21,375 nucleotides of DNA from assembly GCF_000972705.2 (NCBI RefSeq), contig NZ_LATL02000006.1, positions 1 through 21,375 of the forward strand, in the 5' to 3' direction. Positions 8,436-16,610 of the stretch are shown here, one piece after another; positions within the stretch are counted from its first letter, which is position 1; each line of letters opens with the position of its first letter. The position numbers and the translations under genes are program-made. This stretch comes from Limnoraphis robusta CS-951. GTDB lineage: Bacteria > Cyanobacteriota > Cyanobacteriia > Cyanobacteriales > Microcoleaceae. The notes beneath the pieces were generated by a model. That model made no database searches. It saw only the letters and a list, made by a program, of their open reading frames with translations, and had not been told where the DNA came from.

Positions 8436-9131
8436 TTAGAAACTGGATTGGTGACGAATTAAGTTGAGGAATTCTTCACGGGTTTTTTGTTCATCTTGGA
8501 AGACTCCGAGCATCGCACTGGTCACCGTCCAAGACCCGGGTTTTTGTACTCCTCGCATCACCATACACATATGGCTGGCTTCGATCACAACGGCTACCCC
8601 TTGAGGTTCGAGAACTTCTTGTACTGCTTCTGCAATTTGACGAGTCAGGCGTTCTTGAACTTGTAAACGACGAGCATACATTTCCACAATGCGAGCCAAT
8701 TTACTGAGTCCGATGACTTTTTGGTTAGGGATATAGGCGACGTGGGCTTTGCCCATAAAGGGGAGCATATGGTGTTCGCACATACTAAACACGGTGATGT
8801 CTCGAACTAACACCATTTCTGAGTGACCTTCATCAAAAATTGCCCCGTTTACGAGGTCTTCTAGAGATTGACTGTAGCCACTGGTCAAGAAGCGCATGGC
8901 TTCAGCAACTCGTTTGGGTGTTTTCAACAAACCTTCGCGTTCGGGATCTTCTCCTACCCCAAGCAACATGGTTCGCACGGCTTCCATCATTTGTTCATCT
9001 GAGACTTCCGTGAGGGGTTGGTATTCAACAGGATGACCATTTGAGCTAGAAGTCGTGCGATCAGGTCGGCTTTGGATGCGACTCGAAACATTTGCAGGTT
9101 TGGAACTATTTCCATTGGAAGCAATAGTCAT
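8436..9131 (-). CDS. folE: GTP cyclohydrolase I
   Basis: The enzyme converts GTP to 7,8-dihydroneopterin triphosphate, the entry step to folate and, in cyanobacteria, also pterin glycosides. In the 231-residue form chosen here the zinc ligands are Cys118 and His121 in [11 protein letters not shown] and Cys189 in [19 protein letters not shown] (68-79), [20 protein letters not shown] and [10 protein letters not shown] are also typical. About 40 N-terminal residues are polar and low in complexity, as in other cyanobacterial FolE. ATG at 9131 is preferred over the longer frame from 9275, whose extra 48 residues show no family similarity. The gene follows the dehydrogenase gene by 162 bases on the same strand. 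Confidence 0.95.
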   Translation of the reverse strand: MTIASNGNSSKPANVSSRIQSRPDRTTSSSNGHPVEYQPLTEVSDEQMMEAVRTMLLGVGEDPEREGLLKTPKRVAEAMRFLTSGYSQSLEDLVNGAIFDEGHSEMVLVRDITVFSMCEHHMLPFMGKAHVAYIPNQKVIGLSKLARIVEMYARRLQVQERLTRQIAEAVQEVLEPQGVAVVIEASHMCMVMRGVQKPGSWTVTSAMLGVFQDEQKTREEFLNLIRHQSSF

Positions 9132-9293
9132 GTAAAAAAATCCGGTAGTTTGGGAACCCCCGATGGGAATCGGTGGAGGAAAAACGGAATTAGCGAGTTT
9201 TTGAGGGGCTATAAACCCAGGAACCCACAAACCTTTACAACAAGAAACAAGAACAATAGGACTATTTGATCTCAAATAGACTTTTCACCTGGA

Positions 9294-10019
9294 TCAAAAT
9301 GCTCCCCCATGCGGCATCAGGGTTAATTCTTCGATCACCGCTTGTTGAGGCAACATCACAATCTGTAAAATCGACTCAGCGACAATTTCTGGAGTCAACA
9401 TCGCCGAGCGATCAAAGTCAGCCTGAACGGTTTCGGTATCCCAAAGGGGAGTATTCACGGCACCTGGACAAATGGCTGTGACCCGAATTCCGTTTTGGCG
9501 TTCTTCTGCCGCTAGAGCTTTGGAGAGGGCCATCAAGCCAAACTTACTAACACAGTAAGCACCCCAATGGGGAAACACTTGTTGTCCTCCAATGGAAACA
9601 ACGTTGACAATTGTTCCATTGGCTCTTTCGCGCATTCCTGGCAAAACCCCTTGAATACACTGAAAGACACTGGTGAGGTTGAGGTCTAACACTCTTTGCC
9701 ACTCGGTTAGGGGTGTACTAACCAAGGGGCTAGTGTAGCCCATACCCGCACTGTTAACGAGGATATCTATAGGGCCGAAAGCAGCAGCAATAGTGTCGAT
9801 CTGCTCATGCACTTGCTCAACTTTGGCTAGATCGAGAGCATAGCCATTGGCTTCTACTCCGGCTTGCCGTGCAAGTTTAGCAATGGTTTCCAATTGTTCC
9901 TCAGATCGACTGACTAAGGCGACATGAATTCCGGCTTTGGCAAAGGCAAGAGCTGTTGCCTTACCGATCCCACTACTTGCCCCTGTAATTAAGGCACGTC
10001 GTTCTATGGGAGAAGTCAT
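9294..10019 (-). CDS. Short-chain dehydrogenase/reductase (SDR), classical type
   Basis: This 241-residue NAD(P)-dependent oxidoreductase has the classical SDR motifs: TGASSGIG cofactor loop (12-19), a SRS after the second strand (37-39, suggesting NADPH), NSAGMG (89-94), Asn114, and the catalytic Ser142, Tyr155 and Lys159 (AYCVSKFG), followed by PGAVNTPL. ATG at 10019 puts the cofactor motif at the usual distance from the start; the longer frame from 10076 adds a polar stretch of no known type. The substrate is unknown. Position just upstream of folE suggests a pterin reductase role (sepiapterin reductase is also an SDR), but this is only context. Confidence 0.85.
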   Translation of the reverse strand: MTSPIERRALITGASSGIGKATALAFAKAGIHVALVSRSEEQLETIAKLARQAGVEANGYALDLAKVEQVHEQIDTIAAAFGPIDILVNSAGMGYTSPLVSTPLTEWQRVLDLNLTSVFQCIQGVLPGMRERANGTIVNVVSIGGQQVFPHWGAYCVSKFGLMALSKALAAEERQNGIRVTAICPGAVNTPLWDTETVQADFDRSAMLTPEIVAESILQIVMLPQQAVIEELTLMPHGGAF

Positions 10020-10312
10020 TGACGGTTTGAGTAGTCTCTGATTGGACTGAACGGATTTGACATTTCTCCAGTTCAAAAACGTGGAGATTTTGAGCTGACG
10101 TTCAAAAACGTATGACTCACGGATTGCCGTTTGGCACTGTCATTATGCCCTAAAGACCTTGGCTCAGTTTGAACTGAGCTGTATCCCTAACTTTTGTTAC
10201 ATTCGCTAAGATCTGAAACATTTGTTGGTTTAGGTTATTCACCATGTTTTTAGATCCCCACTCCTGCAACTCTATTAGGCGACTGGCAAGGATTTAGCCT
10301 GCCGCTACGTTT

Positions 10313-10404
10313 GACTCGGTTCGCGAGTCTACGCCACGCACCGCCTTTTCGCTTGCGGTGAACGGATGACCCACTGTTGGAATACAGTAGCCCTCACGTC
10401 GAGG
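10313..10404 (-). ncRNA. Candidate structured RNA or long 5' leader (four successive hairpins)
   Basis: Four perfect stems follow one another in about 90 bases: GACTCG/CGAGTC (10313-10329), CACCGC/GCGGTG (10339-10360), ACTGT/ACAGT (10373-10388) and CCTC/GAGG (10392-10404). The block is more GC-rich than its surroundings. The strand is inferred from the promoter-like TATACT upstream on the - strand. It could be a leader of the SDR-folE transcript, a free small RNA, or the decayed end of a mobile element. It matches no RNA family I recognise. Confidence 0.3.
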
Positions 10405-10465
10405 ATGTTGTAGCAAATCTGTTAATGGCAAATCTGAGAAAGTTGTAAAGATTTGTTACTTTTAT

Positions 10466-10492
10466 AGTATACCATCTTCAGGTTTTTCCCAA
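10466..10492 (-). promoter_or_regulatory. Possible promoter upstream of the SDR-folE genes
   Basis: On the - strand, TTGGGA (10487-10492) is followed after 15 bases by TATACT (10466-10471), within TATACTATAAAAG. The spacing is shorter than ideal and the -35 match is partial. If real, it gives a leader of about 440 bases before the SDR start. Confidence 0.25.
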
Positions 10493-10657
10493 ATACCGAT
10501 TAAATCGATCTCTTCGAGAAGATACGGTGAAGGATTAAGCAGAAGGGATCAGCAAGATCGGTCTAACTTTTGTGAATATAGAAGCGGTGACTCGTTGACT
10601 ATTAGGAGTCTCTATTCCATCTTCTGGAGCGATCGCCCCAAAATTCTGGTGATGGTG

Positions 10658-11638
10658 TTAGACAGGTTCTTCGGCAAAAATCCCCATATGGCGGAATTTC
10701 TGATAGCGCATTTCTCGGCGTTGCTGGCTGCTTAGACTGATTAATTCCTCTAAACATTCCAGTAAGGCTTGTTTGAGGTGTTCGGCGGCTTCGATGGGGT
10801 TGGCATGGGCGCCGCCGTCGGGTTCGGGTACAATCCGATCAATAATCCCCAAATCTTTTAAATCTGGAGCGGTAATTTTGAGGGCTTGGGCGGCTTGTGG
10901 GGCTTTGGAGGCATCTTTCCACAAAATCGCGGCACAGGCTTCTGGAGAAGCCACTGTATACACCGAATGCTCCAACATTAACAAGCGTTCTCCGACGCCA
11001 ATCCCTAATGCACCCCCTGAACCCCCTTCTCCGATGACAGTGCAGATGATCGGCACATCGAGGCGAAACATTTCTCGCAAGTTGTAAGCGATCGCTTCTC
11101 CTTGACCGAGTTTTTCGGCATCTACTCCTGCCCAAGCCCCTGGTGTATCAATAAAGGTAATAATCGGCATTCCAAAACGGTTCGCGTGTTCCATCAACCG
11201 CATCGCTTTACGGTAGCCCCCTGGTGCGGCCATGCCAAAGTTACGCGCCACATTATCTTTGGTATCGCGGCCTTTTTGATGACCGAGCATGACTACAGGT
11301 TGTCCGGCTAACCGTCCAATTCCTCCCACCAAGGCTGGATCATCGGAACCGGAGCGATCGCCATGCAGTTCGACCCACTCCTCGCTCATGGCTTGAATGT
11401 AATCTAAGGTACTGGGACGACGAGGATGACGAGCCAATTGCAGTCGCTGTGAGGGAGACAGGGTGCTAAATATCTCGTGTCGCAGTTGAGTCGCACGGGC
11501 TTCTAACTGATGGATTTGATCGGAGACATCAACGCCGTTTTCCTCTGCTAACTGGCGAATCTGGTTTATGCGAGATTCTAGCTCGGCTAGAGGCTTTTCA
11601 AAGTCAAGTAGGATGGTTTTGCGGTTTGGACTTGCCAC
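10658..11638 (-). CDS. accA: Acetyl-CoA carboxylase carboxyltransferase subunit alpha
   Basis: With AccD this subunit transfers the carboxyl group from carboxybiotin to acetyl-CoA, giving malonyl-CoA for fatty acid synthesis. The 326-residue length fits the family. Seen: an N-terminal helical part ([14 protein letters not shown]), [11 protein letters not shown] (119-129), [36 protein letters not shown] (164-182) and the oxyanion-hole region [10 protein letters not shown] (203-212). The start is GTG at 11638: no in-frame ATG occurs nearby and the protein then aligns with the family start. No clear Shine-Dalgarno is present. accD is not in the window, as is usual in cyanobacteria. Confidence 0.96.
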   Translation of the reverse strand: MASPNRKTILLDFEKPLAELESRINQIRQLAEENGVDVSDQIHQLEARATQLRHEIFSTLSPSQRLQLARHPRRPSTLDYIQAMSEEWVELHGDRSGSDDPALVGGIGRLAGQPVVMLGHQKGRDTKDNVARNFGMAAPGGYRKAMRLMEHANRFGMPIITFIDTPGAWAGVDAEKLGQGEAIAYNLREMFRLDVPIICTVIGEGGSGGALGIGVGERLLMLEHSVYTVASPEACAAILWKDASKAPQAAQALKITAPDLKDLGIIDRIVPEPDGGAHANPIEAAEHLKQALLECLEELISLSSQQRREMRYQKFRHMGIFAEEPV

Positions 11639-11718
11639 ACTCAGAGTTTTGATCGCATGGGGTACATAGTTTGTATTGTATCTAAAAACGAGACACTTTT
11701 AATTTTCACAAATCTAGT

Positions 11719-11744
11719 CACCACAAAGACACCAAGACACGAAG
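11719..11744. repeat. Dispersed CACAAAGACACxAAGACAC repeat
   Basis: CACCACAAAGACACCAAGAC followed by ACGAAG is a short interspersed sequence often found near gene ends in cyanobacteria, from memory. It lies between accA and the glycosyltransferase gene, eight bases beyond the latter's stop. Confidence 0.4.
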
Positions 11745-11752
11745 AAAAGAAT

Positions 11753-12931
11753 TTATCGGGTGTTGGAGAGCAATTTTTGATAGAATCTTACTAACTGCTC
11801 GGCTAAGGCTTGATTGGTATAACTTCTCAAAGCGCGTTCATAGCCTCGGAGCGCTAATTTTTCCGCTTGTTGAGGATTTTCCATTAACTGACGTATACAG
11901 TCGCCTAATGCTTCTGCTTTTCCCTCGGGAAATACTAACCCCGCTTCTCCAATTACATGAGGAATTTCACCGGAGTCTGAACCAATAACTGGAACTTTAC
12001 AGGCCATTGCTTCGATTAATACATGACCAAATTGTTCTTTCCATCCGACTGCGGTGAGGGTTTTAAATTTGTAGGTGGTTTCGGAGGGTAAAACTAACAG
12101 GTTCATCGCGTTAATATAGCGTTGTACTTCATCATGAGGTACGCTTTCTACAAAGATGAGTCTTTCTTTGATTCCTAATTCTGCGGCTTTTTCGAGAATT
12201 TGTGGTTTTAATTCTCCCCGCCCCAATAATAACGCTTTCCAGGGTAGTTCTGGCAATTTTGACAAAGCATCAACTAAGGTTAACAGTCCTTTTTCTTCGA
12301 CAAACCGCCCGACAAACCCAACTACAAATTCATCAGGTTTTATTCCTAATTCGGCTTTTAATTCGGGTTGAGGATGGGGTTTAAATAGACTTTCATCTAC
12401 GCCTAGTTGGGGCATGACTTCCATCTCGCCTTTGTAACCTCGTTGTCGCAAAATGTCTGCACCGTCTTGATTTCCGACGACTATTCCATCTGTATTGTTG
12501 AGGTTATAAGCTTCTAGGAGAGAAATCGGAAATTTTAATTCATAGGGAAGATTCCACCAAGTAAAGAAGACATTTTTAGCCTTTAAGCCTAAAAGTTTAT
12601 TGCAGGTAATAAACTGGGAATAGGTAATCGCTTTTGAACCTTGTTCAACTTGAATAATATTCGGTTTAAAGGTTTTGAGAAGCGGAATTAAATCTAAGCC
12701 AAAGGTTAGTAAGCCTTGATTATTTTGACTGAAGTTAGAAACGGGAACGACTTTAAATGTTCCTTCATCTACATATTCTGAATCAATAATTTTGTTTTGA
12801 ACACCTCCCGGTTTCCAACGACGGGGAACAACGAGGGTGACTTCTATTTCCGGTGTGAGATGCGCCAAAGCACGCCATTTTTCCCGGTTGAGATCAACGA
12901 TATAAGTATGACTAGCAACTAGAATTTTCAT
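11753..12931 (-). CDS. Glycosyltransferase family 4 protein
   Basis: The 392-residue protein has a GT-B fold pattern: an N-terminal acceptor domain (MKILVASHTYIVDLN...), GFVGRFVEEKG (205-215) opening the donor domain, and the EX7E motif with Glu299 and Glu307 in KEQFGHVLIEAM, followed by CKVPVIGSDSGEIPHVIG. It transfers a sugar from a nucleotide donor, with retention, in the cytoplasm. The N-terminus resembles, from memory, hormogonium polysaccharide glycosyltransferases (HpsO type); I do not assign the name. It begins 39 bases after the GT2 gene on the same strand, so the two are very probably an operon for surface polysaccharide. Its ATG at 12931 has no clear Shine-Dalgarno, and neither does that of the GT2 gene. 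Confidence 0.85.
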   Translation of the reverse strand: MKILVASHTYIVDLNREKWRALAHLTPEIEVTLVVPRRWKPGGVQNKIIDSEYVDEGTFKVVPVSNFSQNNQGLLTFGLDLIPLLKTFKPNIIQVEQGSKAITYSQFITCNKLLGLKAKNVFFTWWNLPYELKFPISLLEAYNLNNTDGIVVGNQDGADILRQRGYKGEMEVMPQLGVDESLFKPHPQPELKAELGIKPDEFVVGFVGRFVEEKGLLTLVDALSKLPELPWKALLLGRGELKPQILEKAAELGIKERLIFVESVPHDEVQRYINAMNLLVLPSETTYKFKTLTAVGWKEQFGHVLIEAMACKVPVIGSDSGEIPHVIGEAGLVFPEGKAEALGDCIRQLMENPQQAEKLALRGYERALRSYTNQALAEQLVRFYQKLLSNTR

Positions 12932-12970
12932 AGGAGATTCAAGAGAAAAAAAAAGCTGAAAATCAACCGT

Positions 12971-13969
12971 TTATTTTTTGGCTAATTCATCTTGTTGGGT
13001 GTAAACTTGACCTAGATTCCACAGGGATTGAATTTGAGTTACAACCGCTTTTAAAAATCCCATTGTGTAAAATCCAAATCGAGTCACAACTTTAATCAGA
13101 GAACCGCTTTTATTACAAGGAGGATGTCCGAGAACGTGACAATCAAATAGCTTGGCAAAAAAACGCAAACATTCAGGAATTGTCAGGTTTTTTAACCCCA
13201 TAAAAAAGTGATTATGATAGAAGGTAATTTGATATTGCATCGAACGGGTACTAATATCGTGACAACCGCCCACTTCTTCGCCTAAATGAACTAAATGTGC
13301 TTCAGGATCGTACCAAATAACATAGCCTGTTTTTCGCAGTCGCAAACAAAAATCTGATTCTTCACGAACAGCACTTCCTTTAAACCGTTCATCAAAATGT
13401 AAGCCATGTTGGTCAAAAATTTCTCGCCGAAAAGACATATTACAGCCTCGTGCGGAAATGACTTGTTGCGGTTTAATGGTATGAACTAAGTCAATATAAT
13501 ACCAAGCAATTCCCGGATCAGAGGCTTGAGGGGGTAAGATTTCAATGGTTAAATCTCCACCAGAATCTCCTAATTTCATGCGATCAAAAACTCGTCCAGC
13601 GACAGCACCAATATTTTTAGGGGTAGAGTTTCCTGCTTCGATATAATTACGAGCATGAGCTTTGAGAAAGTTTTCTGGAAGTTGAACATCATCATCTAAA
13701 AAGAGAATAATGTCTCCGGTTGAACGTCGAACTGCGTAGTTTCGGGCGCCAGGAAGACTCGCCCATTCGAGACGATACCATTGAATTTTAGCTGTATTTG
13801 CGAGTTCTTCTAAATAGGTTTGAGTTTCGGTTTGATGGGAACGGGTTTGATCAACCACTAAGACTTCAAACTGGGGATAGTCTTGTTTGAGAACATCAAC
13901 TAAGGTTTCGCGTAGGGCTTCCTCACGGTTGTAGGTGGGAATAACGACAGAAATTTTAGGCCAGTCCAT
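12971..13969 (-). CDS. Glycosyltransferase family 2 protein
   Basis: The 332-residue protein opens with ISVVIPTYNREEALRETL, the nucleotide-binding start of GT-A inverting enzymes, and has the metal-binding DDD at 92-94 (LFLDDDVQLP), then ARGCNMSFRREIF and REESDFCLRLRKTG as acceptor and catalytic-base region. No transmembrane segment is evident, so it is probably a cytosolic or membrane-associated transferase. It resembles, from memory, HpsN of the hormogonium polysaccharide locus. It is the first gene of the two-gene - strand unit and is divergent from the membrane-protein gene at 14224, sharing a 254-base intergenic region. Confidence 0.85.
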   Translation of the reverse strand: MDWPKISVVIPTYNREEALRETLVDVLKQDYPQFEVLVVDQTRSHQTETQTYLEELANTAKIQWYRLEWASLPGARNYAVRRSTGDIILFLDDDVQLPENFLKAHARNYIEAGNSTPKNIGAVAGRVFDRMKLGDSGGDLTIEILPPQASDPGIAWYYIDLVHTIKPQQVISARGCNMSFRREIFDQHGLHFDERFKGSAVREESDFCLRLRKTGYVIWYDPEAHLVHLGEEVGGCHDISTRSMQYQITFYHNHFFMGLKNLTIPECLRFFAKLFDCHVLGHPPCNKSGSLIKVVTRFGFYTMGFLKAVVTQIQSLWNLGQVYTQQDELAKK

Positions 13970-14223
13970 AGGTAATTTTAGCGCAGATTTTAACGGATGA
14001 TGAGGGGAAAAGCCGACTTGATATTTACAATCGATTTCATCAATATTGTAACCTCTTTATCGCAGATACCCAAGTGATTTGAGTTAAGTTCTATTAAAAT
14101 TAGGTTAAAAGCAGTTAATGAGCCGGGATAATTTCATAAAATTTAGGTATATTGAAGATATAGATAGTAGCCCCTCTGAAAATCTAGATTTAAGATGGTT
14201 GCAGATTTTGCTCAAGATATCCT

Positions 14224-14844
14224 ATGAACCAGCGACTTAAAGAAGAACAATTACAGCAAGTTATTGCTGAAGTGGGAGAGCTTTCTAATCGTCGGGAAGC
14301 TGAGTTTGATCGCCAACAAATCCAAGAAATTTTACAGGAGTTAAATTTACCGCCAGAATTGCTAGATGAAGCGATGATTCAGTTACGTCGTCGTCAAGCC
14401 CTCGGCGTAGAAAAAAGAAGAAATCTAAGGATAGCAATTGCTGGGGCGGGAGTTGTTGTGTTAGCGATCGCATCAACAATCCTATTTTTTCAGCATCAAA
14501 ATTCCATCATTGCCAGAATTCAAGCCCAACAAGATCAGATCACTTTAGCACTAGATAATAATCCGTTCAGTTCTATTTCTCGACAAACCAATTCAGAAAT
14601 TGTTTATCGTGTTACCTTGCAGGATGCACCGATTGGAAAAAAACTCAATCTTTCTTGTAATTGGATTGATCCTGATGGTAAAATCGTGAAAGAAAATCGA
14701 TATCAAACGCAAGAAATCACGACTTCTATTTGGGAAACTCGCTGTCGTTATAATATTAGTTCTACGGCAACACCCGGTACTTGGACTGTGCAGATATTTT
14801 TAGAAGATCGTTTACTGAGTGAGGAAACCTTTGAAGTGAGGTAA
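14224..14844 (+). CDS. Single-pass membrane protein of unknown function
   Basis: I do not recognise this 206-residue protein. Residues 1-60 are charged and helical (many Gln, Glu, Arg; EFDRQQIQEILQELNLPPELLDEAM). One transmembrane helix follows at about 69-89 (IRIAIAGAG...ILFF), with positive residues before it. Residues 125-206 look like a beta-sandwich (VTLQDAPIGKKLNLSCNW, TPGTWTVQIFLEDRLL) with two cysteines (145 and 174) that could form a disulphide. The likely topology is N-inside with an extracytoplasmic Ig-like domain. It starts the + strand run and ends nine bases before the asparagine-synthase-like gene, so it probably belongs to that operon. A 10-codon frame at 14195 overlaps its start as ATGA. 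Confidence 0.75.
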   Translation: MNQRLKEEQLQQVIAEVGELSNRREAEFDRQQIQEILQELNLPPELLDEAMIQLRRRQALGVEKRRNLRIAIAGAGVVVLAIASTILFFQHQNSIIARIQAQQDQITLALDNNPFSSISRQTNSEIVYRVTLQDAPIGKKLNLSCNWIDPDGKIVKENRYQTQEITTSIWETRCRYNISSTATPGTWTVQIFLEDRLLSEETFEVR

Positions 14845-14853
14845 ATAAGCAAT

Positions 14854-16590
14854 ATGAGTCATTTTGTCGGATATTGGGGCTATGGAAATCGCCAGGAATT
14901 AGAAGTGTTGTTAGAAAAAATTTTCCCTCAATTTCATCATAAAAGGTTTCCCGAACAAAATGATCGCTATCCTATTTGGAATGTGGTTCATTTATCAAGT
15001 TCCAACAAAATAGATGAAAAAATTGCAAGTTTGTCAGCATCCGGTTTGAGTCATTCTGCCGATGTTTGGGTGAGTTTGGAGGGAAATTATCGTTTAATTT
15101 TAGGACGAGAACCCTTTGGGCGAGTGCCATTATATTGGCTAAAATTGAATGAGGTTATTTGGTTTTCTTCTCAGTTCAAACTCCTTTTATCTATTTTAGA
15201 AAACCCTGAAATTAATCTATCGGGGTTGTATGGTTATAGTTGCTTTTCCTATGTTCCGACTCCCCTGACTCCTGTAACAGAGATTCATGCTATTTCTGCG
15301 GGAAGCGAGTTGAGTTGGAAAGCAGACAAACATCATCAAATGATTGATTTACCTCAATCTCATTCCCTTCACCAATGGAAAGAAAATCCAGAACAAATTA
15401 ATGATGAAACACTGGCAGTTTCTCAACTCCAAACGTTACTAAAAAATGCTATTAAACAGCAAATTTATGACTTAAAAGATGAACCTGTTGGAGTTTTTTT
15501 ATCTGGGGGGATTGATTCTTCCATTGTTGCGGCTTTATTAGTACAAGCTGGGGTAAAAGTCCGCGCCTATACTTTAGATTTTGGTTCAGTCGGTATCTCT
15601 GAATATCCCTATGCTGAAAAAGTTGCGGAATTTTTGAATATTCCTTTAGTCAAAGTAAAAGCTACACCAAATGCGGTTAAAAAAGCAATTATTCCCACTA
15701 TAAAAGCCTTAGATTTACCCTTTGGTGATGGGGTAACTGTTCCTTTATATTTACTCAATCAAGCCGCCAGTCAAGACACCCAAATTATTTTTAATGGGGA
15801 AGGAGGAGATCAACTCTTTGCAGGTTGGACTAATAAACCGTTAATTGCAGCCAGTGTTTATGGACAGGATGATTTTATTGAAAACTATTTACGCACTTTT
15901 CATCGACTCTGGGGCTATGAAGCCCAAGTTTATCAACCCAAAATTTATGAAAAAATCAAAAATTTACAGCCTGAACTCTGGATAAAAGACGCACTTGATC
16001 CAACGTTTTGTCCCTCGTTTTTACATCGATTACGTCGGGCAACATTAATGTTAAAAGGGGCGCAAAATATCCATCCTCGTGCAACTCATTTAGCATTATA
16101 TCATGGTTTAAATGTGCGATCGCCTTTTTGTGATTTAGCCCTAACAGAATGGACGTTTAAACTCTCAGGAGAACTTTGTTTACAAGGAAGTTGTGAAAAA
16201 TATATTCTCAAACGGGCGGTTGAAAATTGGCTACCTTCAGAAATTGTTTGGCGACAAAAACGAGGAATGGGTGTTCCCTTAACCTCTTGGTGTTTAAATG
16301 ATTTTTGGTTTCAAATAGGAAATTGGTTAAATCCCGGTTTATTGGAGGAACAACATTGTTTTAATCCCCAAATTGCTGTTCAAATTGTTAGCGGAGAATT
16401 AGGGGCAAATATTCAAGGAAGACGTATCGGTGAAACGCTGTGGTTGTTGATGATGTGGCAACTCTGGCGAGTCCATATTTTAGGAGAAAAAGCCGAGAAA
16501 AAATCCTTTAATCATCCGTTTTTCTTTCCGCGTCAACTCTGGATTTATTATCAAAGGTTTAAAAATCAAACGGATTTAATGTTGAGTTGA
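14854..16590 (+). CDS. Asparagine-synthase-like amide-forming enzyme lacking the glutaminase cysteine
   Basis: The 578-residue protein has the two-domain layout of class II asparagine synthetases. The C-terminal ATP-pyrophosphatase domain is intact: the PPi loop FLSGGIDSS (215-223), NGEGGDQLFAGW (314-325) and a KRGMGVPLTSW segment (469-479). The N-terminal domain keeps REPFGRVPLYW (85-95), but the sequence begins MSHFVGYWG where Ntn glutaminases begin with MC; the nucleophile Cys2 is absent, and no upstream in-frame start restores it. Such proteins (beta-lactam synthetase, lasso cyclase and others) activate a carboxylate with ATP and use an amine other than glutamine nitrogen. The stop codon is 20 bases before the next gene's ATG. 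Substrate unknown. Confidence 0.85.
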   Translation: MSHFVGYWGYGNRQELEVLLEKIFPQFHHKRFPEQNDRYPIWNVVHLSSSNKIDEKIASLSASGLSHSADVWVSLEGNYRLILGREPFGRVPLYWLKLNEVIWFSSQFKLLLSILENPEINLSGLYGYSCFSYVPTPLTPVTEIHAISAGSELSWKADKHHQMIDLPQSHSLHQWKENPEQINDETLAVSQLQTLLKNAIKQQIYDLKDEPVGVFLSGGIDSSIVAALLVQAGVKVRAYTLDFGSVGISEYPYAEKVAEFLNIPLVKVKATPNAVKKAIIPTIKALDLPFGDGVTVPLYLLNQAASQDTQIIFNGEGGDQLFAGWTNKPLIAASVYGQDDFIENYLRTFHRLWGYEAQVYQPKIYEKIKNLQPELWIKDALDPTFCPSFLHRLRRATLMLKGAQNIHPRATHLALYHGLNVRSPFCDLALTEWTFKLSGELCLQGSCEKYILKRAVENWLPSEIVWRQKRGMGVPLTSWCLNDFWFQIGNWLNPGLLEEQHCFNPQIAVQIVSGELGANIQGRRIGETLWLLMMWQLWRVHILGEKAEKKSFNHPFFFPRQLWIYYQRFKNQTDLMLS

Positions 16591-16610
16591 AAATTATCAG
16601 GAAATTACCA

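Larger units (their letters stand above)
10020..10657. other. 638-base hairpin-rich intergenic region
   Basis: No protein gene is seen. Starting nearest the SDR gene it holds a 12-base direct repeat GTTCAAAAACGT (10071-10082 and 10100-10111), a strong inverted repeat GCTCAGTT/AACTGAGC (10162-10179), a run of four perfect hairpins (10313-10404, listed separately), and a promoter-like sequence on the - strand (10466-10492). The part next to accA (10500-10657) has GACTC/GAGTC at 10589-10610 and one HIP1 octamer, but no obvious terminator. Confidence 0.6.

Noticed and set aside
9132..9275. 48-residue N-terminal extension of FolE
   Set aside because: No similarity to GTP cyclohydrolase I starts, and the downstream ATG gives the usual cyanobacterial length of about 230 residues.
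10313..10404. tmRNA, SRP RNA, RNase P RNA or cobalamin riboswitch
   Set aside because: None of the conserved sequence blocks of these RNAs could be found in the hairpin-rich stretch.
10773..11311. Open frames on both strands inside accA
   Set aside because: They are shadows of accA in other frames, which has strong family motifs throughout.
16587..16610. TTG start giving eight extra residues on the decarboxylase-like protein
   Set aside because: It overlaps the previous stop codon and lacks a positioned ribosome site; ATG at 16611 has AGGA just upstream and suits the family start.
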